The position numbers and the translations under genes are program-made. The notes below the pieces were generated by a model. The model ran no database searches and was not told the origin of the DNA. It saw nothing but the letters and a program-made list of their open reading frames with translations. This document shows, in pieces, positions 34,337 through 46,175 of a stretch of DNA of 47,104 nt (position 1 is the stretch's first letter; every line of letters starts with the position of its first letter). The DNA lies in NCBI GenBank assembly GCA_035546535.1, contig DASZWQ010000205.1, forward strand, positions 1-47,104. The letters run 5' to 3'. The DNA is from Pirellulales bacterium. Lineage in GTDB: Bacteria > Planctomycetota > Planctomycetia > Pirellulales > JACPPG01.

Positions 34337-36097
34337 ATGGCACCGAACTACGAATCGAATTACATGCTGCTGTTGAGCTTGATCGTGTTTTTGCCGGCAG
34401 TGGGCGCTTTTGCCCTGATGCTGCCGATATTCTCGAACAAGCGGCCCGACGCCATTCGCCTGTTCAGCCTGGTGATCACGATCGCCGTGTTCGGCCTGAC
34501 GGCCTATATGTGTTTCGATCGCGGCAGTGAAGCAGCGGGCACTTCCCGTTTCGAGGTCGGGCAGGCCGCGATGCAGGACACCTTCTCGATCGATTGGATC
34601 AAGTCGTTCAACATCTATTACTACATGGGCGTCGACGGCATCAGCTTCACGCTCTTGGTGTTGACCTCGTTCGTCACCCTCTTGGCCATGGGCGCCAGTT
34701 GGAACATCACCAAGCACGTAAAGGCGTATTGCATCCTGTTCTTGCTCCTGGAGACGGGCATGCTGGGGGTGTTCCTGGCGCTCGACTTCTTCCTGTTCTA
34801 CGTCTTCTGGGAAGTGATGCTGCTGCCGATGTACTTCCTGATCGGCGTGTGGGGTGGTCCGCGCCGCGAGTATGCCGCGATCAAGTTCTTCCTGTATACG
34901 CTCGTGGGCAGCGTGCTGATGTTGATCGCAATCCTGATGCTGTACTTCAACAGCGACCTGAAGTTGCTCAGCCCCGAGCAACTGGCCAAGGCTCACGTGC
35001 CGGAGACGGTTATCACGGCCATTACCGAAGACGCGGCCGCGCCGGCCCATACGTTCAACTTGCTGGCCCTGGCCGAACTCGCGCAACTACCGGATTCGCC
35101 GTTCGATGCCGAGCTGTGGCTGGGCAAGTCGATCCAATGGTGGGCTTTCGTGCTGCTCTTTATCGGCTTTGCCATCAAGGTGCCGATCGTGCCCGTGCAT
35201 ACGTGGTTGCCTGACGCGCACGTCGAGGCTCCGACGCCAATCTCGATGATCCTGGCCGGCGTGCTCTTGAAGATGGGCGGCTACGGCATCATCCGCATCT
35301 GTTACCCGATCTGCCCCGACGCGGGTTATGACCTGGCGTACGTGGTGGCCGGCATCGGCGTCTTGAGCATGGTTTATGGTGCTTTCGCCGCCATGGCGCA
35401 GAAGGATTTCAAACGGCTCGTCGCTTACAGCTCGGTGAGCCACATGGGTTACGTGATCCTGGGGATCGGCGTGTGGAGCGCTTGGATCGGCACGGATTAC
35501 AACCCCGACTATTGGGCGCTGGGCATGAACGGCGCCATGTTCCAAATGATCGCCCACGGCATCAGCTCGGCCGGCATGTTCTTCATGGTCGGCGTGATAT
35601 ACGACCGCGTGCATCATCGTAACCTGGACGAATTCGGCGGATTGTTCGCGCGGATGCCGGTCTATAGCGGCCTGGCGTTCGGCATCTTCTTCGCCGGCCT
35701 CGGGTTGCCCGGCTTGTGCGGCTTCATCGGCGAAGTCTTCGTGACGCTGTCGGTCTGGTCGTTCAGCAAGACGCTGGCCGTGATCTCGGCCTCGGTCGTC
35801 GTGCTGACGGCCGGCTACATCTTGTGGACGCTGCAGCGCGTTTACCTGGGACCGGAATACAAGGGACCGCACGGCGAGGATATTTACCCGATGACCCCGC
35901 GCGAGTTGGCGATAGCCGCGCCGCTCTTGGCATTCGCCATCGTCTTCGGTGTTTACCCGCAGGCGGTGTTCCGGTACCTCACGCCGAGCGTGAACAAGGA
36001 AATCCACGAGCTGGCCGACTGGACGCGCACCGTGAAGCAACCGCGGATCGATGCGGCCGAGGATCTGTCGGAAATGGCCCTGGCAGCACAGCGATAA
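34337..36097 (+). CDS. nuoM: NADH-quinone oxidoreductase subunit M
   Basis: A 586-residue proton-pumping subunit with about 14 helices. Hallmarks are FYVFWEVMLLPMYFLIGVWGG, with the functional Glu (VFWEVML), VPIVPVHTWLPDAHVEAPTP, with the functional Lys upstream in IKVPIVP, and QKDFKRLVAYSSVSHMGYV. An insertion of about 60 residues (SPEQLAKAHVPETVITAI and on) splits helices near residues 215-270. It lies 76 bp after nuoL. The C-terminus is a short hydrophilic tail. Confidence 0.95.
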   Translation: MAPNYESNYMLLLSLIVFLPAVGAFALMLPIFSNKRPDAIRLFSLVITIAVFGLTAYMCFDRGSEAAGTSRFEVGQAAMQDTFSIDWIKSFNIYYYMGVDGISFTLLVLTSFVTLLAMGASWNITKHVKAYCILFLLLETGMLGVFLALDFFLFYVFWEVMLLPMYFLIGVWGGPRREYAAIKFFLYTLVGSVLMLIAILMLYFNSDLKLLSPEQLAKAHVPETVITAITEDAAAPAHTFNLLALAELAQLPDSPFDAELWLGKSIQWWAFVLLFIGFAIKVPIVPVHTWLPDAHVEAPTPISMILAGVLLKMGGYGIIRICYPICPDAGYDLAYVVAGIGVLSMVYGAFAAMAQKDFKRLVAYSSVSHMGYVILGIGVWSAWIGTDYNPDYWALGMNGAMFQMIAHGISSAGMFFMVGVIYDRVHHRNLDEFGGLFARMPVYSGLAFGIFFAGLGLPGLCGFIGEVFVTLSVWSFSKTLAVISASVVVLTAGYILWTLQRVYLGPEYKGPHGEDIYPMTPRELAIAAPLLAFAIVFGVYPQAVFRYLTPSVNKEIHELADWTRTVKQPRIDAAEDLSEMALAAQR

Positions 36098-36139
36098 AAG
36101 CGGCACAGCGATAACCAACAGACAAGAAACTAAACAGCC

Positions 36140-37885
36140 GTGAATTTTCAGGAACTGGTCAATAATCTGCGGTTAGACACGATCGACGTGTCGCTCCCTG
36201 GCTTCCGGCCGGAGTTGGCGATCTGCGCGACGATCGTCGTTATGCTGCTGCTTCGTTTGCCGAGATTTCGGGTCGACGCGTTTTACGTGGCGCTGGCCGG
36301 TTCGGTGGCGGCGCTCGTGCTGGCGGCCCCCTGGCGCTACCTGGGCAGCGAACCGGTCGTGGGGGGCAGCCCCTACCCGACCGAGCTTTTCACCGGCATG
36401 CTGCTGTTCGACGGCTTCACCGTCTATTTCCGCTCGGTGCTCTTGATCTTTGCCGTGTTGTTTCTGGTAATGACGCGCCTGTCGGGCATTCCCGATTCGG
36501 AAGATGGCGCCGACTTCTACACGCTCATCCTGGGCGCGACGCTGGGCATGTGCATCATGGCCTCGGCGAATCATCTGTTGATGATTTTCCTGGGCGTCGA
36601 GATGGCCAGCGTTCCGTCGTACGCCTTGGCTGGCATTCTCAAGGGACGCCGGCAGAGCAGCGAAGCGGCACTCAAGTATTCCGTCTTCGGCGCCGGCACC
36701 GCGGGCGTCATGCTCTACGGCATCAGCTTGCTGGCCGGTGCGACGGGCTCGGCCCACATCCCCACGATTGTTTCGCAGCTCACCACGATGTCGGCCGAAG
36801 CGTTCGGCCAGCGCGAGGCGGTGCTGATGCTCGGGGGCCTGATGATGGCCGTCGGCCTGGCGTTCAAGCTGTCGGCCGTGCCGTTCCATTTCTGGTGCCC
36901 GGACGTGTTCGAGGGGGCCAGCGCCGAGGTGGACGCGTTTTTGTCCGTCGCGTCGAAGGCGGCGGCCATGGCCTTGTTGATTCGCGTCGGCATTGGCTTC
37001 GCGCACCAGGCGCAAGTCGCGGAGCCCGTGGCCCTGCACGACCGGCAAGCCCAAGTGACACTCGTCGCGAACGTACAGGACGTGCCGGATGCCGAACCTG
37101 CTCCGGGCGAAGGGCTCAAGCGCGATCTGGCCCTTATCGACCTCGGTAAGGCCGGGCAGTTGGAGCTGGATCTCGACGCCAAGCCGACCGTGCTCGAGCG
37201 CAGCCGTGATTACATCGTGGGCGTAATCGCCTTTCTGGCCGCGATTACTTGCACGTTCGGCAACCTGGCCGCTTATGCTCAGACGAATATCAAGCGGCTG
37301 TTCGCCTATTCGACGATTGCCCACGCCGGCTACATGATGATGCCGGCCGCGGCTGCGGTGGCCCTCATCGGGCGCGACGACGGTGCCGCCGAACAAAGCG
37401 TGGCGGCCGTAGCCTTCTACGTCGGCGTGTACTTGTTCATGAACCTGGGGGCGTTCGCCGTCGTGGCTTTCCTGCGGAACGCCATGCGTAGCGAAGAGAT
37501 CAAGGACTACGCCGGCCTGATCCGCACGTCGCCGGGCCTGGTCGTGTGCTTTTCGATCATTTTGATCAGCCTGATCGGCTTGCCGTTCTTCAGCGGCTTC
37601 ATCGCCAAGTGGCTGGCGTTCTACGCGCTCGTGCCGGCCAAGTTGTACTGGCTGCTGGTCGTGGGCGGATTGAACACCGCGCTCAGCCTGTTCTATTACC
37701 TGCGGATCGTCAAGACGATGACCATGGATCCCGAGCCGGCGGATCGTTTGCCGGTCGATTTCTCGATGGTCTCGGCCGAGGGAGCGTTCGTCGCTCTTAT
37801 CACGCTGCCGGTTGTCGTGCTGGGCGTGGCCTGGGATCAACTGTATCAGTGGGCCGCGGTGGCCAGTCATCAATTGCTGAACTAA
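36140..37885 (+). CDS. nuoN: NADH-quinone oxidoreductase subunit N
   Basis: A 581-residue proton-pumping subunit, longer than the usual ~485. It has FLGVEMASVPSYALAGI, SSEAALKYSVFGAGTAGVML, FKLSAVPFHFWCPDVFEGA with the conserved Lys and Pro, and TNIKRLFAYSTIAHAGYMMM. A ~65-residue hydrophilic insertion (VAEPVALHDRQAQVTLVAN and following) separates helices around residues 290-355. It starts with GTG at 36140. It ends the nuo block; the ferritin-like gene follows after 16 bp. Confidence 0.95.
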   Translation: MNFQELVNNLRLDTIDVSLPGFRPELAICATIVVMLLLRLPRFRVDAFYVALAGSVAALVLAAPWRYLGSEPVVGGSPYPTELFTGMLLFDGFTVYFRSVLLIFAVLFLVMTRLSGIPDSEDGADFYTLILGATLGMCIMASANHLLMIFLGVEMASVPSYALAGILKGRRQSSEAALKYSVFGAGTAGVMLYGISLLAGATGSAHIPTIVSQLTTMSAEAFGQREAVLMLGGLMMAVGLAFKLSAVPFHFWCPDVFEGASAEVDAFLSVASKAAAMALLIRVGIGFAHQAQVAEPVALHDRQAQVTLVANVQDVPDAEPAPGEGLKRDLALIDLGKAGQLELDLDAKPTVLERSRDYIVGVIAFLAAITCTFGNLAAYAQTNIKRLFAYSTIAHAGYMMMPAAAAVALIGRDDGAAEQSVAAVAFYVGVYLFMNLGAFAVVAFLRNAMRSEEIKDYAGLIRTSPGLVVCFSIILISLIGLPFFSGFIAKWLAFYALVPAKLYWLLVVGGLNTALSLFYYLRIVKTMTMDPEPADRLPVDFSMVSAEGAFVALITLPVVVLGVAWDQLYQWAAVASHQLLN

Positions 37886-37901
37886 GAGCGCAAAACGATT
37901 C

Positions 37902-38330
37902 ATGCCCTCGGCCAAAACCATCGACCTACTGAACGAATTGTTCGCGATCGAGAATCGCTCGCTTCCCACGTACCTGGCCGACGCTTGCCCCTGGACGCAT
38001 CCGGGCGATGAGCCGGCGAGCCAGGCGCTTGTGCATATCCTGGCCGATCAGCAGCAGATGGTGGGCCGTCTGGGCGATCTGATCGACGCCCGCGGCGGCC
38101 GCGTGGACCGCGGTTCATTCCCGATGGAATACACGGACATGAACCTGCTGTCGCTCGATTTTCTGGTGCTGGAGTTGATCCGCTGCCAGAAGCGCGATAT
38201 TGCCGATATCGAGCGCATCGTGCCCAGCTTCGGCGCCGATCGCGAAGCCCGCGAGTTGGCCGAAGAGATCTTGGGCAGCGAACGGGCTCACTTGGAAGCT
38301 CTCGAAGATCTGGTCAAGCAACCGTCGTAG
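37902..38330 (+). CDS. Ferritin-like four-helix protein
   Basis: A 142-residue, mostly helical protein. The pattern of acidic and His residues is ferritin-like: an early Glu (NELFAIENRSLPTYL), a central helix pair (ALVHILADQQQMVGRLGDLI and LVLELIRCQKRDIADIERI), and ExxH-type SERAHLEALEDL near the C-terminus. It might bind a di-iron site, but some expected ligands are not obvious to me. It lies 16 bp after nuoN, so it is probably co-transcribed. Not a full bacterioferritin; no exact family named. Confidence 0.6.
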   Translation: MPSAKTIDLLNELFAIENRSLPTYLADACPWTHPGDEPASQALVHILADQQQMVGRLGDLIDARGGRVDRGSFPMEYTDMNLLSLDFLVLELIRCQKRDIADIERIVPSFGADREARELAEEILGSERAHLEALEDLVKQPS

Positions 38331-38372
38331 CCTACAAAGCTCAGGGCCTGCCAGCTCAGGCACTCAAGCCCG

Positions 38373-39146
38373 ATGCGCCTCTTCGATTCTCACGCGCATC
38401 TGAATCAGGACGATTTCGACGCCGACCGCGACGACGTGATCGCGCGTGCCCGGGCCGCCGGGGTCGAGAGTATCGTGACGATCGGCTACAGCCTGGCATC
38501 GAGCCGGCAATCGATCGACATTGCCGCCCGCTACCCGGGCGTGTTTGCGGCTATCGGCATCCAGCCAAACGACACCATTCACGCCGCCGCGGGCGACTGG
38601 GACGAGATCGTGGCACTTGCCGCCGCGCCGGGCGTGGTGGCGGTGGGCGAGACGGGGTTGGACCGCTATTGGGACACGTCGCCACTTGCGCTCCAGCAAG
38701 ATTATTTCGACCGGCATTTGCGGCTTTCGCAGCAGAGCGGCTTGCCCTTCGTCGTACACACGCGCGAAAGCGATGCCGAAGTTCTGGCGATGTTGCGCGA
38801 AGCCCGCACGCGCGGCCCGCTCTCGGGCGTCATGCACTCCTTCACCGGCAGCGCCGCGACGGCGGCCGAATGCGTCGAGCTAGGCCTGTACATCAGCTTT
38901 GCCGGCATGGTGACGTTCAAGAAATCGGACGAGCTGCGGGCCGTGGCGGCCACGATTCCCGATGATCGCATTCTGATCGAGACCGATTCGCCGTATCTTT
39001 CGCCGCATCCGTTGCGCGGCAAGCGCAACGAACCGGCCCACGTCGCCCATACGGCCGCGTGCCTGGCGGCGGTGCGCGGTGTCGACGTTGAAGCGTTTGC
39101 CGAGCGGACGACCGCCAACGCGCGGGCGCTGTTTCGTATCGCATGA
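38373..39146 (+). CDS. tatD: TatD-family metal-dependent deoxyribonuclease
   Basis: A 257-residue cytoplasmic TIM-barrel hydrolase. Metal and active-site motifs are SHAHL at the N-terminus (His 7 and His 9), GETGLDRYWD with its Glu, VVHTRESDAE, MHSFTGSA and the closing ETDSPYLSPHP with the catalytic Asp. Length and order match the family. TatD proteins act as 3'-5' exonucleases or DNases in DNA repair and quality control. It follows the ferritin-like gene by 42 bp and converges with pheA. Confidence 0.93.
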   Translation: MRLFDSHAHLNQDDFDADRDDVIARARAAGVESIVTIGYSLASSRQSIDIAARYPGVFAAIGIQPNDTIHAAAGDWDEIVALAAAPGVVAVGETGLDRYWDTSPLALQQDYFDRHLRLSQQSGLPFVVHTRESDAEVLAMLREARTRGPLSGVMHSFTGSAATAAECVELGLYISFAGMVTFKKSDELRAVAATIPDDRILIETDSPYLSPHPLRGKRNEPAHVAHTAACLAAVRGVDVEAFAERTTANARALFRIA

Positions 39147-39162
39147 TCGAGGAAGAAGTGAT

Positions 39163-39263
39163 GAGCGCGGAGTGATGAGCGATGAGCGAAATATGGGATA
39201 CGATGGCTAGCGAGTAGCCACGCCCGCTTCCGTTCAGCACTCAGCGTTCATCACTTCGCGCTT
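39163..39263. repeat. Inverted repeat between convergent tatD and pheA
   Basis: Arms GAGCGCGGAGTGATGAGCG (39163-39181) and CGTTCATCACTTCGCGCTT (39245-39263). They pair over 19 bases with three mismatches that are all G-T, so they form G-U pairs in the plus-strand RNA. It could act as a terminator for tatD, or be a degenerate dispersed repeat; the GATGAGCG unit is repeated nearby. Confidence 0.55.
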
Positions 39264-39267
39264 CCGC

Positions 39268-40380
39268 CTATCCCACCGGTTGCGTCTGCGGGCAGGAGCC
39301 CAATACTTCCAGGCGCTGCGCCTTCTTGCCGAGCGCGGCCAGGGCCCGGCGGACTTTCAGATCGGTCTCGTGCCCGTCGAATTCGACGAAGAACAGGTAT
39401 TCGCCGCGGGCGATCGGGAAGGACTCGATCCAGGTCAGGTTCAGCCGGTTGCGTTTGAAGATCGTGATGGCTTCCGCGAGTGAGCCGGGACGGTGTGCGA
39501 TCTGGAACATCACGGCGGTCTTATCGCGTCCCGAGCGCGGAGCGGCGTCGGCGCCGATCACGGCAAAGCGGGTGATGTTGTCGGGATTGTCTTCGATCCC
39601 CTCGACCAACACGTCGAGACCGTAGTGCACGGCCGCCTCGCGGCTGGCGATAGCGGCCGCGCCAGGCTTATCGGCGGCCATCTGTGCGGCCGCCGTGGTG
39701 CTCGTGACTTCGACCAGACGGGCCGCCGGCAGGTGCTTGGCCAGCCAGTTGCGGCACTGCGAAAAGGGCTGCGCCTTGCTATAGACTTCGACAATTTCGC
39801 TCCGCGGGCTGCGGCTCATCAGGGCGTGGCGAATGCGCAGCTGCACTTCGCCGCAGATCCGCACGCGCTCGCGCGTGAACGTGTCGAGCGTGTCGGCAAT
39901 CCGCCCGTCGGTCGAGTTCTCGATCGGCACCAGGCCGTAATCCGCCTGCCGGCGATTCACCTCTTCGAACACGGCCGCAATCGACCCGACCGGCACTAGC
40001 TCGACGCTTTCGCCGAAACGGTGCAGGGTGGCCAGATGACTGTAGGTGTAGAAGGGCCCGAGGAACGCGACGCGCAGCGGTTTGGTCAACTGGCGCGCGC
40101 TGCTGAGAATCTCGCGAAAGATTGCGCGGACGTGATCCGCCGAGAGTGGGCCTTTGTTTTGCGCGATGGCCGCTTCGATCGTCGCGTCGTCGCGGTCGGG
40201 CCGGAACGCGGGAAGGTCTTGCTTCTCGGCCGCGGCCAGGGCGAGGGCCAACTTGGCCCTGGCGTTGATCTGGGCCAGCAATTCACGATCAGCCCGCCCA
40301 AGCGCTACGCGCAGCTCGGGCGCTGACGCAAGTTTTGCCGCCCGCGTGCGAGTATCGGGATTGGGACGCTCTTTTGCCAC
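39268..40380 (-). CDS. pheA: Bifunctional chorismate mutase / prephenate dehydratase
   Basis: A 370-residue P-protein for phenylalanine synthesis. An AroQ-type chorismate mutase covers about residues 25-105 (ELRVALGRADRELLAQINAR, REILSSARQLTKP). The prephenate dehydratase follows from about 103 (VAFLGPFYTYSHLATLHRFG, GLVPIENSTDGRIADTLD, DNITRFAVIG with the key Thr-Arg-Phe). An ACT domain at ~295-365 (KTAVMFQIAHRPGSLAEAI, TWIESFPI) gives phenylalanine feedback inhibition; the usual ESRP reads ESFP here. The start is GTG. Not in an operon. Confidence 0.93.
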   Translation of the reverse strand: MAKERPNPDTRTRAAKLASAPELRVALGRADRELLAQINARAKLALALAAAEKQDLPAFRPDRDDATIEAAIAQNKGPLSADHVRAIFREILSSARQLTKPLRVAFLGPFYTYSHLATLHRFGESVELVPVGSIAAVFEEVNRRQADYGLVPIENSTDGRIADTLDTFTRERVRICGEVQLRIRHALMSRSPRSEIVEVYSKAQPFSQCRNWLAKHLPAARLVEVTSTTAAAQMAADKPGAAAIASREAAVHYGLDVLVEGIEDNPDNITRFAVIGADAAPRSGRDKTAVMFQIAHRPGSLAEAITIFKRNRLNLTWIESFPIARGEYLFFVEFDGHETDLKVRRALAALGKKAQRLEVLGSCPQTQPVG

Positions 40381-40906
40381 GTTGGATTCTTTTGGATTCG
40401 GAGTCGAGAAGTCCTACAATCAGGTTACGTCTCCGGGTTTCACCTATGGCGGCTTACCCGGGGAGGAAGCTCGTCAGCGATGCTAAATACGGGGGCCACT
40501 CAAGGTTAGGACCGGAATTAATTCTGTGCCTGTCATTTTGGCAGCGTTGATCTTGGGCGTTTCCGCGCCCGCGCCATTCTGGCAGATAAGTGAGCTCTCG
40601 CCGCATCCCGCGCTGAGCGAGCCATTGCATTTAAGGCCACAACACCTTTTCCGGCAAGAACTTGTAAATTGCCGATTGCCGATCAACCCCGGCACAAGCT
40701 TTGCGTTCAAAAATTGACCAGCGTGTTGCCGCGGCCATTTCTGGCTGGCTCGGCTCCCTGCGTTTTGTTCAGGGATCGGAGGCAACGGCGACTACTCCAA
40801 AAATCACGTAACGACGTTTCGACGTAAACAAGCAAACCAAACATAACAGACCGCAGAGCGCTCGTGGGACGCACGAAGCGCGCAACAGGTTCAGGAGCAA
40901 AGACTC
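40381..40906. other. Gene-free region upstream of dnaK
   Basis: 526 bp without a supported gene. I looked for a CIRCE element (TTAGCACTC dyad) and did not find one, so HrcA control of dnaK is not supported here. A direct repeat CGACG-TTT-CGACG lies about 90 bp upstream of dnaK. The promoters of pheA (minus) and dnaK (plus) must be here. Confidence 0.5.
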
Positions 40907-42805
40907 ATGGCACAAGGCGAAAAGATCATCGGGATCGACCTCGGTACCACCAACTCCGTGGTGGCCATCATGGAAGGGGGCGATCCGAAGGTGATTCCGA
41001 ATCAAGAGGGGAATCGACTCACGCCCAGCGTGGTCGCCTTCACCGATAAGGGAGACGTGTTGGTGGGCGAGCCGGCCCGCCGGCAGGCCGTCACGAACCC
41101 GACCCGCACCGTTTATTCGATCAAGCGCTTTATGGGCCGCCGCCACGGCGAGGTCGCCGCTGAAGAGAAGCTGGTGCCCTATACCGTGACGGGCGGGCCC
41201 CAAGACTACGTGAAGGTGAAGATCGGCGACAAGGAATACACGCCGCCCGAGATCTCGGCCAAGATTCTGCGCAAGCTGAAGGAATCGGCCGAGGCGTACC
41301 TAGGGCATAAGGTGAACAAGGCCGTGATCACGGTCCCGGCGTACTTCAACGACGCCCAGCGGCAGGCCACGAAGGACGCCGGCCAGATCGCGGGTTTGGA
41401 AGTCGCCCGCATCATCAACGAGCCGACGGCCGCCTCGCTGGCCTATGGGCTCGACAAGAAAGAAGCGCAGAAGATCGTGGTTTTCGACCTTGGCGGCGGC
41501 ACGTTCGACGTCTCGGTGTTGGAAGTGGCGGAAGGCGTGTTCCGCGTGATCAGCACCAACGGCGATACGCACCTGGGCGGCGACGATTTCGACTTCACCC
41601 TCTTGAACTACGTGGCCGACGAATTCAAGAAGGACCAGGGCATCGACCTGCGCAACGACAAGATGGCCCTGCAGCGTCTGCAAGAGGCGTGCGAAAAGGC
41701 CAAGAAGGAATTGAGCTCGGCCGCTTCGACCGATTTGAACCTGCCGTTCATCACGGCCGATGCCAGCGGCCCGAAGCATTTACAGATGAACATCACGCGC
41801 TCGAAGTTCGAGCAACTGGTCGATCCGTTGATCGAGCGTTGCCGTGGGCCCGTGATGAAGGCGCTCGAAGACGCGAAGATGAGCCCGAAGGACATCGACG
41901 AAGTCGTGCTCGTGGGCGGTTCGACCCGCATTCCCAAAGTGCAGGAGCTGGTGCAGAAGATTTTCGGCAAGGAGCCGCACAAGGGCGTAAATCCTGATGA
42001 AGTCGTGGCCGTCGGCGCCGCGATCCAGGGCGGCGTCTTGGCCGGCGAAGTGCAAGACGTGTTGTTGTTGGACGTGACGCCGTTGTCCTTGGGTATCGAA
42101 ACCCTGGGCGGCATCATGACCAAGCTCGTCGAACGCAACACCACGATCCCCACCGAGCGGAAGCAAACCTTCAGCACTGCCGACGACAACCAGACCGCCG
42201 TCACGGTGCGCGTTTTCCAGGGCGAACGCGAGATGGCCAACGACAACCGGCTGCTTGCCCAGTTCAACCTGGAGGGCATCGCCGCCGCGCCGCGCGGCGT
42301 GCCGCAGATCGAGGTCAAGTTCGATATCGACGCCAACGGCATTCTCAACGTCTCGGCCAAGGACTTGGGCACGGGCAAGGAACAGCACGTGCGGATCGAG
42401 AAGTCGAGCGGTTTGTCGAAGGAAGAGATCGACAAGATGACCCGCGATGCCGAGTCGCACGCGGCCGAGGACAAACAGAAGCGCGAGCTGGCCGAGGGGC
42501 GCAACCAGGCCGAGTCGCTGTGCTTCCAGGTCGAAAAGCTCGTCAAGGAAAACGAAGGCAAGCTGAGCGGTGCTGATAAGAAGCCGCTCGAAGACGCCAT
42601 CGCCAAGACCCGCGACGTGGCCAAGGGGAGCGACGTGCAGGCGATCAAGAACGCCATCAGCGAGCTGGAGGCGGCGTTCCACGCCGTCGGCAAGGTGCTG
42701 CACGAGGCGGCGACCGCCTCGCCTGGCGCTACGGCGGCAAACGACGGCGGCAAGAAGCCGGGCGAGGACGAGGCAATCGACGCCGAGTTCGAGGTGAAGG
42801 AGTAA
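40907..42805 (+). CDS. dnaK: Chaperone DnaK (Hsp70)
   Basis: A 632-residue Hsp70. The ATPase domain starts [15 protein letters not shown] and carries [32 protein letters not shown] and [15 protein letters not shown]. The substrate-binding domain follows ([17 protein letters not shown], then ITKLV-type and the VRVFQGER loop), then a helical lid, and an acidic end [11 protein letters not shown] like the usual EEVKD-type tail. Length and order are normal. It lies 100 bp before clpB on the same strand; the two proteins cooperate in disaggregation. dnaJ and grpE are not in the window. Confidence 0.97.
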   Translation: MAQGEKIIGIDLGTTNSVVAIMEGGDPKVIPNQEGNRLTPSVVAFTDKGDVLVGEPARRQAVTNPTRTVYSIKRFMGRRHGEVAAEEKLVPYTVTGGPQDYVKVKIGDKEYTPPEISAKILRKLKESAEAYLGHKVNKAVITVPAYFNDAQRQATKDAGQIAGLEVARIINEPTAASLAYGLDKKEAQKIVVFDLGGGTFDVSVLEVAEGVFRVISTNGDTHLGGDDFDFTLLNYVADEFKKDQGIDLRNDKMALQRLQEACEKAKKELSSAASTDLNLPFITADASGPKHLQMNITRSKFEQLVDPLIERCRGPVMKALEDAKMSPKDIDEVVLVGGSTRIPKVQELVQKIFGKEPHKGVNPDEVVAVGAAIQGGVLAGEVQDVLLLDVTPLSLGIETLGGIMTKLVERNTTIPTERKQTFSTADDNQTAVTVRVFQGEREMANDNRLLAQFNLEGIAAAPRGVPQIEVKFDIDANGILNVSAKDLGTGKEQHVRIEKSSGLSKEEIDKMTRDAESHAAEDKQKRELAEGRNQAESLCFQVEKLVKENEGKLSGADKKPLEDAIAKTRDVAKGSDVQAIKNAISELEAAFHAVGKVLHEAATASPGATAANDGGKKPGEDEAIDAEFEVKE

Positions 42806-42905
42806 GGCTGACGGCCGAGCCAAAATTCAGATTCGCGGCGGCCGGCTGGTTCGAGACGGAACCGCCGGCCGCTTTCGTATCCGGGCCGAGAAGGAAAACA
42901 CATTC

Positions 42906-45554
<2,649 letters not shown>

Positions 45555-45670
45555 AATGCTTGTCGCCGAGGCGCTCCGTGCGCGAAATTCGCCTTTCGGG
45601 GGGATGCGTGCATGTAGCGCACCCTGCGAGCAAGCTGGTTACGAAACCACAATGTCCGACGAACCGACCC

Positions 45671-45744
45671 ACCGGCCCGAAGCGCCAGCGAGGGACCTTA
45701 TGGCCGATGCACATGAAGAACCCACGCTGGTGCGTCGGGCTGGT
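45671..45744. repeat. Imperfect inverted repeat downstream of clpB
   Basis: Left arm 45671-45695 and right arm 45720-45744 are reverse complements at 20 of 25 positions (shared core GCCCGA...CCAGCG...GGG), with a 24-bp spacer. It lies between convergent clpB and the small basic gene. It may be a terminator or another dispersed REP-like unit; the core resembles repeats I recall from planctomycete genomes. Confidence 0.6.
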
Positions 45745-45770
45745 GTAAGTACTGCACCGCATCGCGCTCG

Positions 45771-45965
45771 TTAGCGATCGGCCTTGGTCAGTTGCCAGTT
45801 GGCGATGATGACGTCAGCACCGGGCGTGAGCTTGCGCAGCTTATCGGTGATGACCGGGCGTTCCGAGACCTTGGCCGTTTTGAGCTTCTTGGCCAGGTGG
45901 GCCAGCTTCTTGCGACGGTGACGCCGGCGCTTGATTTCCTTGTGGCGTTCGCTGATTCCACCCAC
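45771..45965 (-). CDS. Small highly basic protein (planctomycete type, perhaps DUF6800)
   Basis: A 64-residue, very basic protein starting MGGISERHKEIKRRRHRRKK and ending PGADVIIANWQLTKADR. The middle is Lys/Arg-rich and helical (LAHLAKKLKTAKVSERPVI). I recall short planctomycete proteins of this pattern, possibly DUF6800, with no known function; nucleic-acid or ribosome binding is plausible from charge only. The start is a GTG at 45965, supported by AGGAG eight bases upstream. The frame extends further but without such a site. Confidence 0.75.
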   Translation of the reverse strand: MGGISERHKEIKRRRHRRKKLAHLAKKLKTAKVSERPVITDKLRKLTPGADVIIANWQLTKADR

Positions 45966-46175
45966 CGTGAAAGCTCCTAGCCAAGGGCGTGCAATTGCTG
46001 GGAATGGCCCCGCCACCGCAGGGCGAGACCAGCCTTTGTAGCTCGGCCGCCGGAGCGCGTCAATCGCAGGAGAGTGCCGGTGGTGTCCTAGTTCTGCGTG
46101 CCAGTATGGTCTCGGGCCAGGAGTCGGCAGGCCTGTGCCGGTCGGCCTGAGCCGCGCCGCCGCGGGCGCCAGCTT

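Noticed and set aside
36173..37969. 598-codon minus-strand open frame across nuoN
   Set aside because: Same reason; nuoN motifs on the plus strand are unambiguous.
40526..40717. 63-codon plus-strand frame before dnaK
   Set aside because: A hydrophobic start is followed by low-quality sequence with no ribosome binding site; it looks like chance.
40381..40906. CIRCE/HrcA operator upstream of dnaK
   Set aside because: I searched by eye for the TTAGCACTC dyad and found none.
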